From Chrysomallon squamiferum (Eukaryota; Mollusca; Gastropoda; Neomphalida; Peltospiridae), in NCBI GenBank assembly GCA_012295275.1, contig CM022678.1:8307632-8371631 (forward strand): 64,000 nt of DNA, given 5' to 3'. The notes below the pieces were generated by a model that was given only the letters and a program-made list of their open reading frames with translations, was not told the DNA's origin and searched no databases. Shown here piece after piece: positions 35,871 through 47,059 of this stretch. Both the position numbers and the translations under genes were made by a program. Position 1 is the first letter of the stretch. Each line of letters begins with the position of its first letter.

Positions 35871-36064
35871 GTCGTCTAAGAAGTGTGGTGGAATGGATGT
35901 CACACTTTCCAGTCTCGTCAGCGACATCAGACTTTGTGAGTGCACTTCTGTGCTATGCACTCCAGATTAGAATCAGACGTACACAGTATATTCATTCCTA
36001 AATGTATACATACATGCATACATATATCCATATAGGATACATTTTATATACACAATAATACAGT

Positions 36065-36068
<4 letters not shown>

Positions 36069-36135
<67 letters not shown>

Positions 36136-36172
36136 AAACTCTCTCTCTCTCTCTCTCTGCTCTCTCTCTAGA

Positions 36173-36241
<69 letters not shown>
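36069..36241. repeat. (CT)n-(TA)n tract of macrosatellite unit 2
   Basis: CT run broken by a few substitutions (tttct, taaact, gctct, taga), then about 14 TA units. Confidence 0.95.
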
Positions 36242-36244
<3 letters not shown>

Positions 36245-36368
36245 TGATCGTAAAAAACATTCTGCTAATTGTCACAGGGTCTGGTTTCCAACAAGAAAAT
36301 AAAAGCACGCAAAAAAATGAATAAAAAAAAAAAAAAAAAAAAGCAAGTTATGAGTACACTCGGTGTAT

Positions 36369-36725
36369 GTTGTCTCAGTGGTCGAGTGATGTTGTCTCAG
36401 TGGTCGAGTGATGTTGTCTCAGTTGTCGAGTGATGTTGTCTCAGTGGTCGAGTGATGTTGTCTCAGTAGTCGAGTGATGTTGTCTCAATGGTCGAGTGAC
36501 GTTGTCTCAGTTGTCGAGTGATGTTGTCTCAGTGGTCGAGTGATGTTGTCTCAATGGTCGAGTGATGTTGTCTCAGTGGTCGAGTGATGTTGTCTCAGTA
36601 GTCGAGTGATGTTGTCTCAGTGGTCGAGTGATGTTGTCTCAGTAGTCGAGTGATGTTGTCTCAGTAGTCGAGTGATGTTGTCTCAGTGGTCGAGTGATGT
36701 TGTCTCAGTGGTCGAGTGATGTTGT
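36369..36725. repeat. 22-bp minisatellite in macrosatellite unit 2
   Basis: About 16 units of the same 22-bp repeat, with the same variants in a partly similar order, as expected from duplication of the whole unit followed by slippage. Confidence 0.95.
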
Positions 36726-36917
36726 CGTCTAAGAAGTGTGGTGGAATGGATGTCACACTTTCCAGTCTCGTCAGCGACATCAGACTTTGTGAGTGCACTT
36801 CTGTGCTATGCACTCCAGATTAGAATCAGACGTACACAGTATATTCATTCCTAAATGTATACATACATGCATCCATATATCCATATAGGATACATTTTAT
36901 ATACACAATAATACAGT

Positions 36918-37096
<179 letters not shown>

Positions 37097-37216
37097 TAAA
37101 AAACATTCTGCTAATTGTCACAGGGTCTGGTTTCCAACAAGAAAATAAAAGCACGCAAAAAAATGAATAAAAAAAAAAAAAAAAAAAAAAAGCAAGTTAT
37201 GAGTACACTCGGTGTA

Positions 37217-37464
37217 TGTTGTCTCAGTGGTCGAGTGATGTTGTCTCAGTGGTCGAGTGATGTTGTCTCAGTAGTCGAGTGATGTTGTCTCAGTGGTCGA
37301 GTGATGTTGTCTCAGTGGTCGAGTGATGTTGTCTCAGTGGTCGAGTGATGTTGTCTCAGTGGTCGAGTGATATTGTCTCAGTTGTCGATTGATGTTGTCT
37401 CAGTTGTCGAGTGATGTTGTCTCAGTTGTCGAGTGATGTTGTCTCAGTGGTCGAGTGATGTTGT
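37217..37464. repeat. 22-bp minisatellite in macrosatellite unit 3
   Basis: About 11 units of the same 22-bp repeat, with more of the ttgtcgag variant near the right end. Confidence 0.95.
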
Positions 37465-37653
37465 CGTCTAAGAAGTGTGGTGGAATGGATATCACACTTT
37501 CCAGTCTCGTCAGCGACATCAGACTTTGTGATTGCACTTCTGTGCTAGTGCGCTCCAGATTAGAATCAGACGTACACAGCATATTCATTCACAAATGTAT
37601 GCATACATGCATACATATATCCATATATCATTTTATATAGACAATAATACAGT

Positions 37654-37790
<137 letters not shown>

Positions 37791-38121
37791 AACACAAGCA
37801 TACAAGATAAAATTCGTGTAGGATGAGAGAACGATAGATAGAAAAGGAATATGAGATATGAAATGTCAGAATGAAAAAACAATATGGGAGATAGAAGCGG
37901 TAGAAAGAAAACAAACAAAAATAATTAGAAACAAAAGAACGAAAGAATAAAAATAATAATAAATAAAATAAATTATATAACCGGCGGTTTGGAAAATAAA
38001 ATGAGATTTTTGACGTCATGGGTATTCATTTGAAGGTCACTGTAAGTTCAAGTTGACGTCACACTTATACAATGTACTCCAGTGTAATAATGTCCCTACT
38101 TTATTTTGTTTTACGTTTTTG

Positions 38122-38124
<3 letters not shown>

Positions 38125-38213
<89 letters not shown>
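38125..38213. repeat. (CT)n microsatellite
   Basis: About 44 perfect CT units. 37791-38124 is AT-rich with nothing else seen. Confidence 0.97.
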
Positions 38214-38216
<3 letters not shown>

Positions 38217-39534
38217 GTCATTATAAGATTAACTGCCTTTGCTGTTATAGCGAAACATGTTCACCAATAAAGAGCTACCATACAGACACTGACAAACACA
38301 CACACGTACACACACACACACTGAGGAACCTGTGGTTGGTTTAAAAAAAAAAAAAAAAAAAAAAAAAGACCTAGCTAATAGTCGACATCCGAATAAATCG
38401 TAACTATAATTTACAAAGGAAAAATAGCAGCAACTACAGCATAAACTAGTTCTGGATAAATAGTCTAAACAGCTAGATCTTTTTTTAACAAATAAAATAT
38501 TTAAAACGTAGGATCAACGAATATACAGTGGGGTATATATGTTAATCATTAAGGTATTTTTAGCTACTTCTGTTTGCCTATCTGCTTCAAAGCACGCGCG
38601 CACGCACGTCACGCACATCACACACACATATAATCAAGGGCTGTAACGATACAGACTCGTATTACGATATAAGAACCTAGATAAAAATTCTCTTTTCAAA
38701 ATGAGATTAATATTTTTATTATTCAGACAGACAAAGTATGCATTATATTCCATTGTAAATGAAATCGGTTAACGTTTTTCTTTCTTTTTTCTAAGTAATT
38801 TATTGTATATATATATATATATAATTACAACACGATGAAAAATGGCGGCAAGCAAGATGATAAATCACGATTTTGCGATCCTCTTGCAATTTACCGGGCG
38901 CCATTTTGGCGACATTTCGGGTTTCCATTATGTTGTATCCTAAAGTTGTATCCTAAGCAGAAGCGAGCGTAGCGACAGTATCATTATCTTAAAAACAATT
39001 CCGCATGAATTAAAAACACATATTAAACATTTAGTACAGGCCCGAAACCAAATATTCATCTATCAGAAAAATAAAACTGCTAGAAAATGCCTTTAAAATT
39101 TTACTAATATGTTTGGAAAATACTGTCAGCTTTTTTAGTTTTCATTGTTCATTTTATTTTAAGTGTCGAGATCTTCAGTGACTACATTTTGAGCGATTCA
39201 TAGATAGCGATTGTCAGTTTGAGCGATTGACAATAGAGCAATTGTATTCTTTAAGTGTTTGGGAATTAGCGATTTAAAGCGAAAGTATCTGGGAATTTTT
39301 AGAATAAATTAATTAAACTAAATTAAATTAGAAAACTGGGCATGAGTTCCGAATGTTCGAGTATTTATAGCCTAAAGAAACTGAAATAAAATACATTATT
39401 TTCTTTTTGTATATAGTTTTTATTATTTTCCTATCACCTTTAAAACAGAAAATGCTAACGGTACATCACTTAATCTGCCAACCACAGAAATTGCTAGGCG
39501 TAGCATGTAGTCGCTCAAACGTCATTGAACAGTT
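38214..39534. other. Non-coding DNA with a pair of inverted ATGGCGGC-like motifs
   Basis: At about 38838-38850 the plus strand reads aaaaatggcggcaag, and at about 38897-38915 it reads gcgccattttggcgac, the same core on the other strand. ATGGCGGC-type motifs (YY1-like) often mark animal transcription starts. The 120 bp around them is GC-richer than its surroundings. A short direct repeat (gttgtatcctaa) follows at about 38930-38960. A poly-A lies at 38343-38367. No gene start could be attached. Confidence 0.35.
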
Positions 39535-39819
39535 TTATATTTTAAGTATATAATTATCAAGCTTTGGTCCAGAAAACGAGAAAATGCTGAAATTGGTCCC
39601 CGAGCTATATTCATAACTGGTCTGGCCTCTGTATCGGAAATAAAACCACAGAGATGTCTGGTTATTACACAGTAATCTATACAAGTAACACTTAATATAC
39701 AATTTTAATTCATAAATATTCTGATCCTTCACCAGATTAAAAAAACAAACAAACTGGTTAATGTTTGGTTTTAATATTGCACTTGTAAACTGATCTTTTT
39801 TGTTGTTAATATTCATCAT
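39535..39819 (-). other. 94-codon open frame without recognisable family
   Basis: The minus-strand frame starts MMNINNKKDQFTSAILK and ends KLDNYILKI. Its composition is protein-like rather than simple sequence, but I recognise no domain, and no splice sites or paralogue were seen. It may be mobile-element debris or chance. Confidence 0.2.
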
Positions 39820-39892
39820 CCCTGAACTGACACGTTATTATGAAACACAAATAAACAGTCAGATATATCTATTTGTCTGTCTACACACGCAC

Positions 39893-39905
39893 TTACACAC
39901 ACACT

Positions 39906-39982
<77 letters not shown>

Positions 39983-40000
39983 ATACACACACACTCATAT
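39893..40000. repeat. (AC)n microsatellite with interruptions
   Basis: About 45 AC units with ATAC and AAAC interruptions. Confidence 0.95.
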
Positions 40001-40084
40001 AGATATACATACAATGCACATTCATATCTCTGTATCAACAGTAAAGAAAGTAACAGTTTCTTTTAGACTTTTATGGAAGCAGAT

Positions 40085-40975
40085 CTGTCGTTTACCTTTG
40101 ATTTAGAATTGTTAGTTGTTCTAGTAGTCATAGTAGCAGTTGTAGTTGTTGTAATAATACCATTTACCTTTGTAGTAGAATTGTTAGTTGTTGTAGTAGT
40201 CATAGTAGCAGTTGTAGTTGTTGTAATAATATCATTTACCTTTGATTTAGAATTGTTAGTTGTTGTAGTAGTCATAGTAGCAGTTGTAGTTGTTGTAATA
40301 ATATCATTTACCTTTGTTGTAGAACTGTTAGTTGTTGTAGTAGTCATAGTAGCAGTTGTAGTTGTTGTAATAATATCATTTACCTTTGTAGTAGAATTGT
40401 TAGTTGTTGTAGTACTCATAGTAGCAGTTGTAGTTGTTGTAATAAGATCATTTACCTTTGTAGTGTAATTGTTAGTTGTTGTAGTAGTCATAGTAGCAGT
40501 TGTAGTTGTAATAAGATCATTTACCTTTTATTTAGAATTGTTAGTTGTTGTAGTAGTCATAGTAGCAGTTGTAGTTGTTGTAATAAGATCATTTACCTTT
40601 GAAGTAGAATTGTTAGTTATTGTAGTAGTCATAGTAGCAGTTGTAGTTGTTGTAATAATATCATTTACCTTTGTAGTAGAACTGTTAGTTGTTGGAGTAG
40701 TCATAGTAGCAGTTGTAGTTGTTGTAATAAGATCATTTACCTTTGTAGTGCAATTGTTAGTTGTTGTAGTAGTCATAGTAGCAGTTGTAGTAGTCATAGT
40801 AGCAGTTGTAGTTGTTGTGATAAGATCATTTACCTTTGTAGTGCAATTGTTAGTTGTTGTAGTAGTCATAATAGTAGTTGTAGTTGTTGTAATAAGATCA
40901 TTTACCTTTGTAGTGCAATTGTTAGTTGTTGTAGTAGTCATAGTAGCAGTTGTACGTGTTGTAATAGTTGTAGTG
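40085..40975. repeat. 72-bp minisatellite, about twelve copies, open on both strands
   Basis: Units near 72 bp, with some of 66, 69 or 90 bp, contain tcatttacctttg, ttgttagttgttgtagtagt and catagtagcagttgtagttg. Because the unit is a multiple of three and lacks stops, both strands stay open: Val-rich on the plus and Thr/Asn-rich (TTTTTATMTTTTTNN) on the minus. No start context or flanking exon supports translation. Degenerate GTT/GTA sequence continues to 41220. Confidence 0.9.
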
Positions 40976-41224
40976 GAAATATTGCAGCAGAATTATCCGT
41001 CGTTGTAGTTGTAGTTACATTGTTAATTGTTGCAGTCGTCATAGAAGCAGTAGTAGCTGTTGTAGTACTTGTAGTGTCAGTATTTGTCGTTGTAGTAGCT
41101 GTAGTAGAATTATTAGTTACTACAGTAGCAGTTGTTCTAGTAGTTGTAGTTGTAGTTGCAGTATTTGTTTTTGCAGTGGCTGTTGTAGCATTATTCGTTG
41201 TAGTATTATCAGTAACATTACAGT

Positions 41225-41560
41225 GTTTTAGTAGTTACATTTCTCTTCTGTATGCTAGCTGTAGACAGTTTTAGTAAAGTAATAATTATTGTATAGACTT
41301 AAGGTAGTGTGATCTATATATGAAATAGAGAAAATAAAAACAACTATAAACACTAGAAAAAAAGAATATTTTAAAATTTGTCAGTCTAAGCTGGTTTCTC
41401 TTGCTCTTTGATTTCGACTCTTTCATTGATATCTACAGGAATATAATGCTTTGTAATCTTTGCACAGTCCGGTGGTCCCTTTTATGAAATAGAGCTTACT
41501 GAACCTCGAAATTCTGACCTTGTTTTGACAAGCTTTTGACAGCGGGTTACGGTTAGATAT
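41225..41560. repeat. Dispersed block, third copy of 31240-32310 sequence
   Basis: 41225-41360 matches 31845-32000 and 41390-41550 matches 31240-31400 and 32125-32300, in the same order. An (AC)n tract follows at 41617-41656, as it does after the related sequence at 33806. Confidence 0.8.
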
Positions 41561-41613
41561 TTTTCTCACTTGTTTCGGTTCTGTCATTTTGCCGTCTCAC
41601 CAAAGGCCTATAT

Positions 41614-41616
<3 letters not shown>

Positions 41617-41657
<41 letters not shown>

Positions 41658-41745
41658 AACACACACACACAACTAAACACATACAGACACGCAGGCACAC
41701 ACAACTACACACATACACACACGCACGCACTCTCTCTCTCTCTCT
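41617..41745. repeat. (AC)n then (CT)n microsatellites
   Basis: About 20 AC units, a diverged AC-rich stretch, and a short CT run at 41730-41747. Confidence 0.93.
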
Positions 41746-41911
41746 CTGTAGTAAAAGTAAACAGTACTAGTATTGCTAGTACTACTAATAATAATAATAG
41801 TAATAATAATAATAAACAATAAGAATTATAATAAAGCCACTCAATAAACTAATTCAACTCATTCTATAATCACATATTAAGCTATGCATTATGAAACAGC
41901 AAATAGACAGG

Positions 41912-41914
<3 letters not shown>

Positions 41915-42006
<92 letters not shown>
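41915..42006. repeat. (CT)n microsatellite
   Basis: About 46 perfect CT units. 42055-42175 to its right again matches the dispersed block seen at 31790-31880 (gttgactttgttat..ttaaaaatggat, gatacatttctcttctgta). Confidence 0.96.
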
Positions 42007-42009
<3 letters not shown>

Positions 42010-42320
42010 GAAAACGAAAAGAAAAAGAGAAAAAGTAGTAATAGCAATTTTCTACTAGCGGATGGTATCGGATATTTAAGGTTGACTTTGTTATAAAGTT
42101 AAAAATGGATATCTGAATCTGTTTTTCAGTAGATACATTTCTCTTCTGTATACTAGGCATAGATAATCTGTAATCATATTATAATATGTTAGATCGGGGA
42201 ATTAGTTTAATACTGACATAAATTATGTTGAAACGTGATTAATTGCACGTTTGTGTTGTATTTGTTTAATTGTAATGTATTTTATTTCTTTATTTAACAA
42301 GTCGATTTATCTACATCATC

Positions 42321-42520
42321 NNNNNNNNNNNNNNNNNNNNNNNNNNNNNNNNNNNNNNNNNNNNNNNNNNNNNNNNNNNNNNNNNNNNNNNNNNNNNNNN
42401 NNNNNNNNNNNNNNNNNNNNNNNNNNNNNNNNNNNNNNNNNNNNNNNNNNNNNNNNNNNNNNNNNNNNNNNNNNNNNNNNNNNNNNNNNNNNNNNNNNNN
42501 NNNNNNNNNNNNNNNNNNNN
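42321..42520. other. Assembly gap of 200 unknown bases
   Basis: A run of N. Its round length suggests a nominal rather than measured size. The open frame crossing it is meaningless. Confidence 0.99.
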
Positions 42521-42740
42521 GTGTGTTTGTATTATGTGTGTATTTGTGTATTTGTGTATGTCTGTATGTATGTATATGTGTGTTTTTATTAACTGTGTAT
42601 GTATTTGTGTATATCTGTATGTATCATTTGTATGTTTGTATTATGTGCGTACTTGTGTATTATGTGTGTATGTATTTGTGTATTTCTACGTGCATGTGTC
42701 CGTGCTTGTTTCTGTGGTTATGAATTTATTTGTGTATGTC

Positions 42741-42786
<46 letters not shown>
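42521..42786. repeat. TGTATG-rich simple sequence with (GT)n
   Basis: A low-complexity tgtgtatttgtgtatgtctg-type sequence starts directly at the gap edge and contains a (GT)n tract at 42746-42786. The gap is therefore probably a collapsed simple repeat. Confidence 0.85.
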
Positions 42787-42788
<2 letters not shown>

Positions 42789-43402
42789 GTGAGTGTATTA
42801 TACCAGTTTTTAATAAATCACAGGCACCGGTACATGCGCGCGCACACATAAATAAATAAATAAATAAATAAAAATAAAACACCCGTAATGTGAAATTTCT
42901 GTTTCAAACTGTTTTAATCTCAAATGTAATTTTCTTATTTTATTTATTTATTTTATTTTATTTTATCTTAGTGTATATGTTTGTCGTCATGAAATGTTGG
43001 AAGAAAATTACAATTTTTCTGGTCGGTCTAATGAAACACACCGAATCATTAACATCCAATATATCGCTTGATGTCCTTCTATTACCTAGTTTGTAAATTA
43101 AAAATAACTAAAATAATATATATGAAAAATATCGTAATAATAATAATAATAATAATAATAAAATAATAATAAGAAAAGAAAAATAATAATAATAGATAAA
43201 TAAATAAAATTAAATTCTGACCATTCTGGTTATAAAACTGTTTTATAAATTTCTGAGCATAGCTCTATTTAACTGTTAAAACCATCCGCTTTTGTGAAAC
43301 CGCCATTTGTGTGAGGAACGTAAATAAAAAAATTAAAAAAAATTAAAAAAAATAAAAAGAGAAAAAAAAAGGAAATGTATTACTTCTTTTACAGTTTGTG
43401 GC

Positions 43403-43467
<65 letters not shown>

Positions 43468-43489
43468 GGTTTCTTGATCTGTCTGTATA
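42787..43489. other. AT-rich DNA with (ATT)n
   Basis: AT-rich simple tracts (taaa at 42849-42870, aat at 43137-43165) and an (ATT)n run of about 20 units at 43408-43465. No gene is seen. Confidence 0.6.
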
Positions 43490-43973
43490 TTAATTCACCT
43501 ATCTGTATGTCTATTGTTCCACCTATCTGTCTGTCTATTAATCCACCTATCTGTATGTCTATTATTCCACCTATCTGTATGTCTGTTATTCCACCTATCT
43601 GTCTGTCTATTAATCCACCTATCTGTGTGTCTATTATTCCACTTATCTGTCTGCCTATTAATCTACCTATCTGTATGTCTATTAACCCATTCATCTGTAT
43701 GTATATTAACCCACCTATCTGTATGTCTATTAATCCACCTATCTGTATGTCTATTAATCCACCTATCTGTATGTATATTAATCTACCTATCTGTTTGTCT
43801 ATTAATCCACCTATCTGTATGTATATTAACCCACCTATCTGTATGTCTATTAATCTACTTATCTGTATGTCTATTAACCCACCTATCTGTATGTATATTA
43901 ACCCACCTATCTGTATGTATATTAACCCACCTATCTGTATGTATATTAACCCACCTATCTGTATGTCTGTATA
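43490..43973. repeat. 24-bp minisatellite, about twenty copies
   Basis: Units of 24 bp built on cacctatctgtatgtctatt. The unit is a multiple of three, so open frames of 8-residue repeats (PPICMSIN on the plus strand) run through it in more than one frame. Treated as non-coding. Confidence 0.95.
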
Positions 43974-44186
43974 ATATAAATAATGTGTATAATATCAACA
44001 TAGTACAAAATAATTCACTTTTTACAGACAACTCAAAAATGTCTGTTAACCAGAATAATAGTAAATATTAGTTGTATAAAATACTGTTCTTTTTTAAAAT
44101 TACTATTAATACTGTTGTTGTTGTTCTTATTAGTATTAGTATTAGTATGAGTATTACTATTATTTTTACTATTACTTTTATTATTA

Positions 44187-44248
<62 letters not shown>

Positions 44249-44377
44249 GTTATTATTACTGTTATTGTTATTATTATTTTTATTATCTTATTTGTAAAAA
44301 AAAAATTCTTTTTTATATTTTTTGTATTTTTATTTTTATTTATTTATTTTATTTCATTTTATTTTTATTTTTTTCAG
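43974..44377. other. Intron ending at the last exon of the plus-strand gene
   Basis: Contains an (ATT)n-rich tract at 44157-44290 and a T-rich stretch ending in a good acceptor (atttttttcag) at 44377. Confidence 0.6.
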
Positions 44378-44684
44378 AAATTTAGTCAGATATTGAGAGA
44401 GTCACTCATAGATCATCACTAAACATCAGCATGTTTCTGTGTTGAAAGAAAAGAGAAAGTGGCTGAAACTTGTTTCCAGAATGCAAGACAGAGAGTTCAG
44501 GTTTACGGAGGAGAATCAGAATCTTCACTCAAATGTTGATGATCATGTTTATGAGGAGATTTCTGATCTACATTGTCAGCGTCATGAGGAATTAGGTTAT
44601 AACTTGCCAGAACATGTTTCACTAAAACACAAACACAGCAGAACGTGTTTCACTGAAACACAAACACAGCAGAACATTCAGTAA
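44378..44684 (+). CDS. Last exon: charged cytoplasmic-type tail with a VYEEI tyrosine motif
   Basis: After the acceptor at 44377 the frame reads KFSQILRESLIDH. One extra base near 44417 moves it to a long open frame reading LKEKRKWLKLVSRMQDREFR, then DDHVYEEISDLH, and ending ETQTQQNIQ at TAA 44682-44684. The KEKRKW basic start, absence of hydrophobic stretches and acidic tyrosine motif look like the intracellular tail of a single-pass receptor. YEEI is the classic SH2-binding form once phosphorylated, as known for Src-family SH2 domains. An AATAAA follows 8 bases after the stop. An internal near-duplication (HVSLKHKHSRT / CFTETQTQQN) is visible in DNA at 44610-44675. Linking this tail to the EGF exons 15-17 kb upstream is inference; no membrane exon was found between them. 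The frame break may be real or an assembly error. Confidence 0.6.
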
Positions 44685-44691
44685 TTATTTA

Positions 44692-44697
44692 AATAAA
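44692..44697 (+). terminator. Polyadenylation signal AATAAA
   Basis: AATAAA eight bases after the stop codon of the last exon, in AT-rich sequence. Confidence 0.6.
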
Positions 44698-44903
44698 AAT
44701 ATATGTTTATGAAATGTTTTTGTTATATTTATATTATGTCTATATTATGTCTATATATAACGAACTTCAGATGGGTATCCGTTTTATTAAACGTAACGTG
44801 ATATTTTACTTTGCTAATTCTAAATCGTATAATAGAAAGGTGTAATTTTACTGAACTTAAATATTATATACACTACAGAAAATACTGATAACCACAGTTA
44901 ATC

Positions 44904-44966
44904 TAACGCCATGTAGAATTATCAAAGATATACATGGCGTATAAATGATAATTCTACATGGCGTTA
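44904..44966. repeat. Perfect 21-bp inverted repeat with 21-bp loop
   Basis: Arms at 44904-44924 and 44946-44966 are exact reverse complements (left arm begins taacgccatgtag, right arm ends ctacatggcgtta). The loop holds a third partial copy of the core, tacatggcgta, at about 44931-44941. It lies about 220 bp downstream of the polyadenylation signal. It could be a short palindromic mobile-element remnant or an RNA hairpin. Confidence 0.9.
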
Positions 44967-45911
44967 TGAAAATAAGCCGCTTAATTACTTATAAAAAGAA
45001 AATGATGAGAAATAATTATGATCTGCGATATTTACAGTTTGAAGGTTACGTATGTTGAGAAATGTTTATCTCATATTTTATTAATATCGTATATTTATAT
45101 CAGGTTATAATCTGTAATAATCTATAATAATCTATATAACATTACATTCATTAAAAGGTGTACATCAGCGCAAGTTCTATAGTGTAATATACTTTACATT
45201 TCTTATTATACCTGAAGTTCTCTTATTACATTAGATATTAATATAACCGCTCCACTAATAATAATCTATATAACAATGAAGCAGACACCGTAGTCGTCAA
45301 AGTCCTCCAGCTGTCAACAGCTAACAACTAGAACAACACCCTAATATTTTTATTTTTTATTTTGTTTTTATTTTTCTGAAAAACAGAAGCTTCCTACATA
45401 TGTCTGACGCTATTCTGTTAGTTTCATTAGAACTGTTCTGAATTTCCTCTAACATTCTAAGACTATTGTGAGAAAATAGCTAAAATGCGCTTAAACATTA
45501 TTTTTACAATAGAATAATATCAGCTCACAACATTTATTGTTTCCAAAGATAATAACACACAAACACAGAAAAATATATATTATCTCTTCTGCATCAGCTG
45601 TCATATTCACATCCCGCTCTGGCTCAATAAAAGTACAACAACTAAATGGAAGGGGAGAAGTGATCACTGGATCAACATTCTCACTTACAGTTTACAAAAC
45701 TGGTTCTCATTATCGGGGAGATGTTTAGGAGAATTTAATGCTGTTTTACGGCTACGTTCTGTGTTGTCTGGAAGATCATCAAACTGGGTTTGATGTTAGC
45801 TGTGGACATTTTTCTGATAAGCAATTAGTCACATTTCTGACTGAAATATTTAAACAGTATTAAAATAACAATTTATATTACAAACAGATTTCTTAATACG
45901 AGAAATAATTA
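44967..45911. other. Intergenic DNA, nothing recognised
   Basis: AT-rich sequence with repeated words (tctataataatctatataac at 45120-45140 and again at 45264-45275). A 63-codon open frame at 45537-45728 has no recognisable motif. Confidence 0.4.
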
Positions 45912-46060
45912 TGCAGGACTGAAATGGCCAGTTGCCAGGTCACCAAATGTGACCAAAGTTCCGTTTAGGCGACTGGGATTTTAGAAATATTATGGTTAGT
46001 CGCCCCAAAAAATATTATTTGGGTCACCTGTTTTTTCTATAAGTTATAACACAAGACAAT
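45912..46060 (+). repeat. Dispersed repeat, copy shared with 20372-20445
   Basis: Longer copy of the element at 20372. It contains gtcaccaaatgtgaccaaag and ggcgactgggattttag, followed by gtcgccccaaaa and gggtcacctg. Alternating ggtcac/gtgac words give it internal inverted symmetry. Confidence 0.6.
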
Positions 46061-46159
46061 ACTTTTATAATAATTGTATCTCAGATATTTATTTCACATA
46101 AAACGATTGCCCATTGTTCTATAAGTTGGACGTGTCGGCTTGTCTTATTTGCCAACATC

Positions 46160-46435
46160 TATTCATAAACACTACGTTAAAGGATTATCGGTTGGTTAAC
46201 GGAACAAAGTATTATAGTCGAACATTGTAACTAATTGTTTGCTATTATTTTTCCTTTTCAATTCCTCCTTTAATTGGCTAAAGTGAAGCCAACGAACAAA
46301 TTTAGCGAACTTTTAGAGCGTTACGTAAACAATTTTCGGTTGGTTAACGGAAACACGTTATCATGGAAGATAACTCTATAACATTGCATTTCCAGTTGTT
46401 TTTCGTTTTCAATTCCGGTAGGATTACTTACCCGG
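46160..46435. repeat. Local duplication upstream of the second promoter copy
   Basis: Words cggttggttaacgga, attgca/attgtaact.. and cgttttcaattcc occur at about 46185-46270 and again at about 46335-46430, giving two diverged copies about 150 bp apart. Confidence 0.6.
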
Positions 46436-46654
46436 AATAAAAAATAAATAAAAATAAAATAAAATAAAAAATAAAATAAAGAAAGCAATAAAGAAAAAAT
46501 ACTAAAAAGAAAAGTTGAACGGCTGCATATTTTATAGAGGAAAGTCATTGATTTTCTTATTTTTGTCACACGCTAAACTTTACTCACTGTCATTTCACGT
46601 TGCTTTCCTTTAATTTTTATTTCTTTTGAAAAATCCAAGCGTTTAATACTATAA

Positions 46655-46699
<45 letters not shown>

Positions 46700-46799
46700 T
46701 TTTGTCAGGGTTTCATTGAAAATGTCTTACCAGCTTATTTGTATAACTAGGACTAAAGTTTTGTGGCTATTTTAATTAATAAAGAATTTTTGTATTTCA

Positions 46800-46935
46800 T
46801 TTTAGATGTTGACAAATTAAGGTAAGCCGACATTTCAATTTATCGAACTACGAACAAACCTTTCACGTGAAATAAATATTTGCTATAAAATTATTAATTG
46901 TGGCTCTTGTTTTATAACTTATAGAAAAAGTAAGT
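46800..46935 (+). promoter_or_regulatory. Second copy of the first-exon and donor region
   Basis: Shares gatgttg.caaattaaggta with its donor (aattaag|gtaagccg), then a tttatcgaa.tac section, acaaacctttcacgtgaaat-type sequence and ataaatatttg, and finally cttatagaaaaa, with 13590-13710. Here the sequence just before the donor is preceded by cattttag, an acceptor-like site, so it may be an internal or duplicated non-coding exon. It suggests that a paralogous transcription unit begins here. Confidence 0.5.
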
Positions 46936-47059
46936 TCTTCTAGATTAATATTATTTATTCATGTTAGAGACAGTTGTAGAATTATATTTGGAAATCAGAA
47001 TATTTTAAATGTTAAATCAATTGTAATATATTTTATCTGGATAAATAAGACTCATTAAA

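Noticed and set aside
40469-41008. 179-codon Val-rich frame considered as a membrane protein
   Set aside because: The hydrophobic pattern comes from GTT/GTA repeats of the 72-bp minisatellite and the opposite strand is equally open.
42251-42592. 113-codon open frame
   Set aside because: It runs through the block of unknown bases and has no support.
43375-44071. Long open frames of 185 and 199 codons with 8-residue repeats
   Set aside because: They come from a 24-bp minisatellite (a multiple of three), open in more than one frame, with no start context or exon structure.
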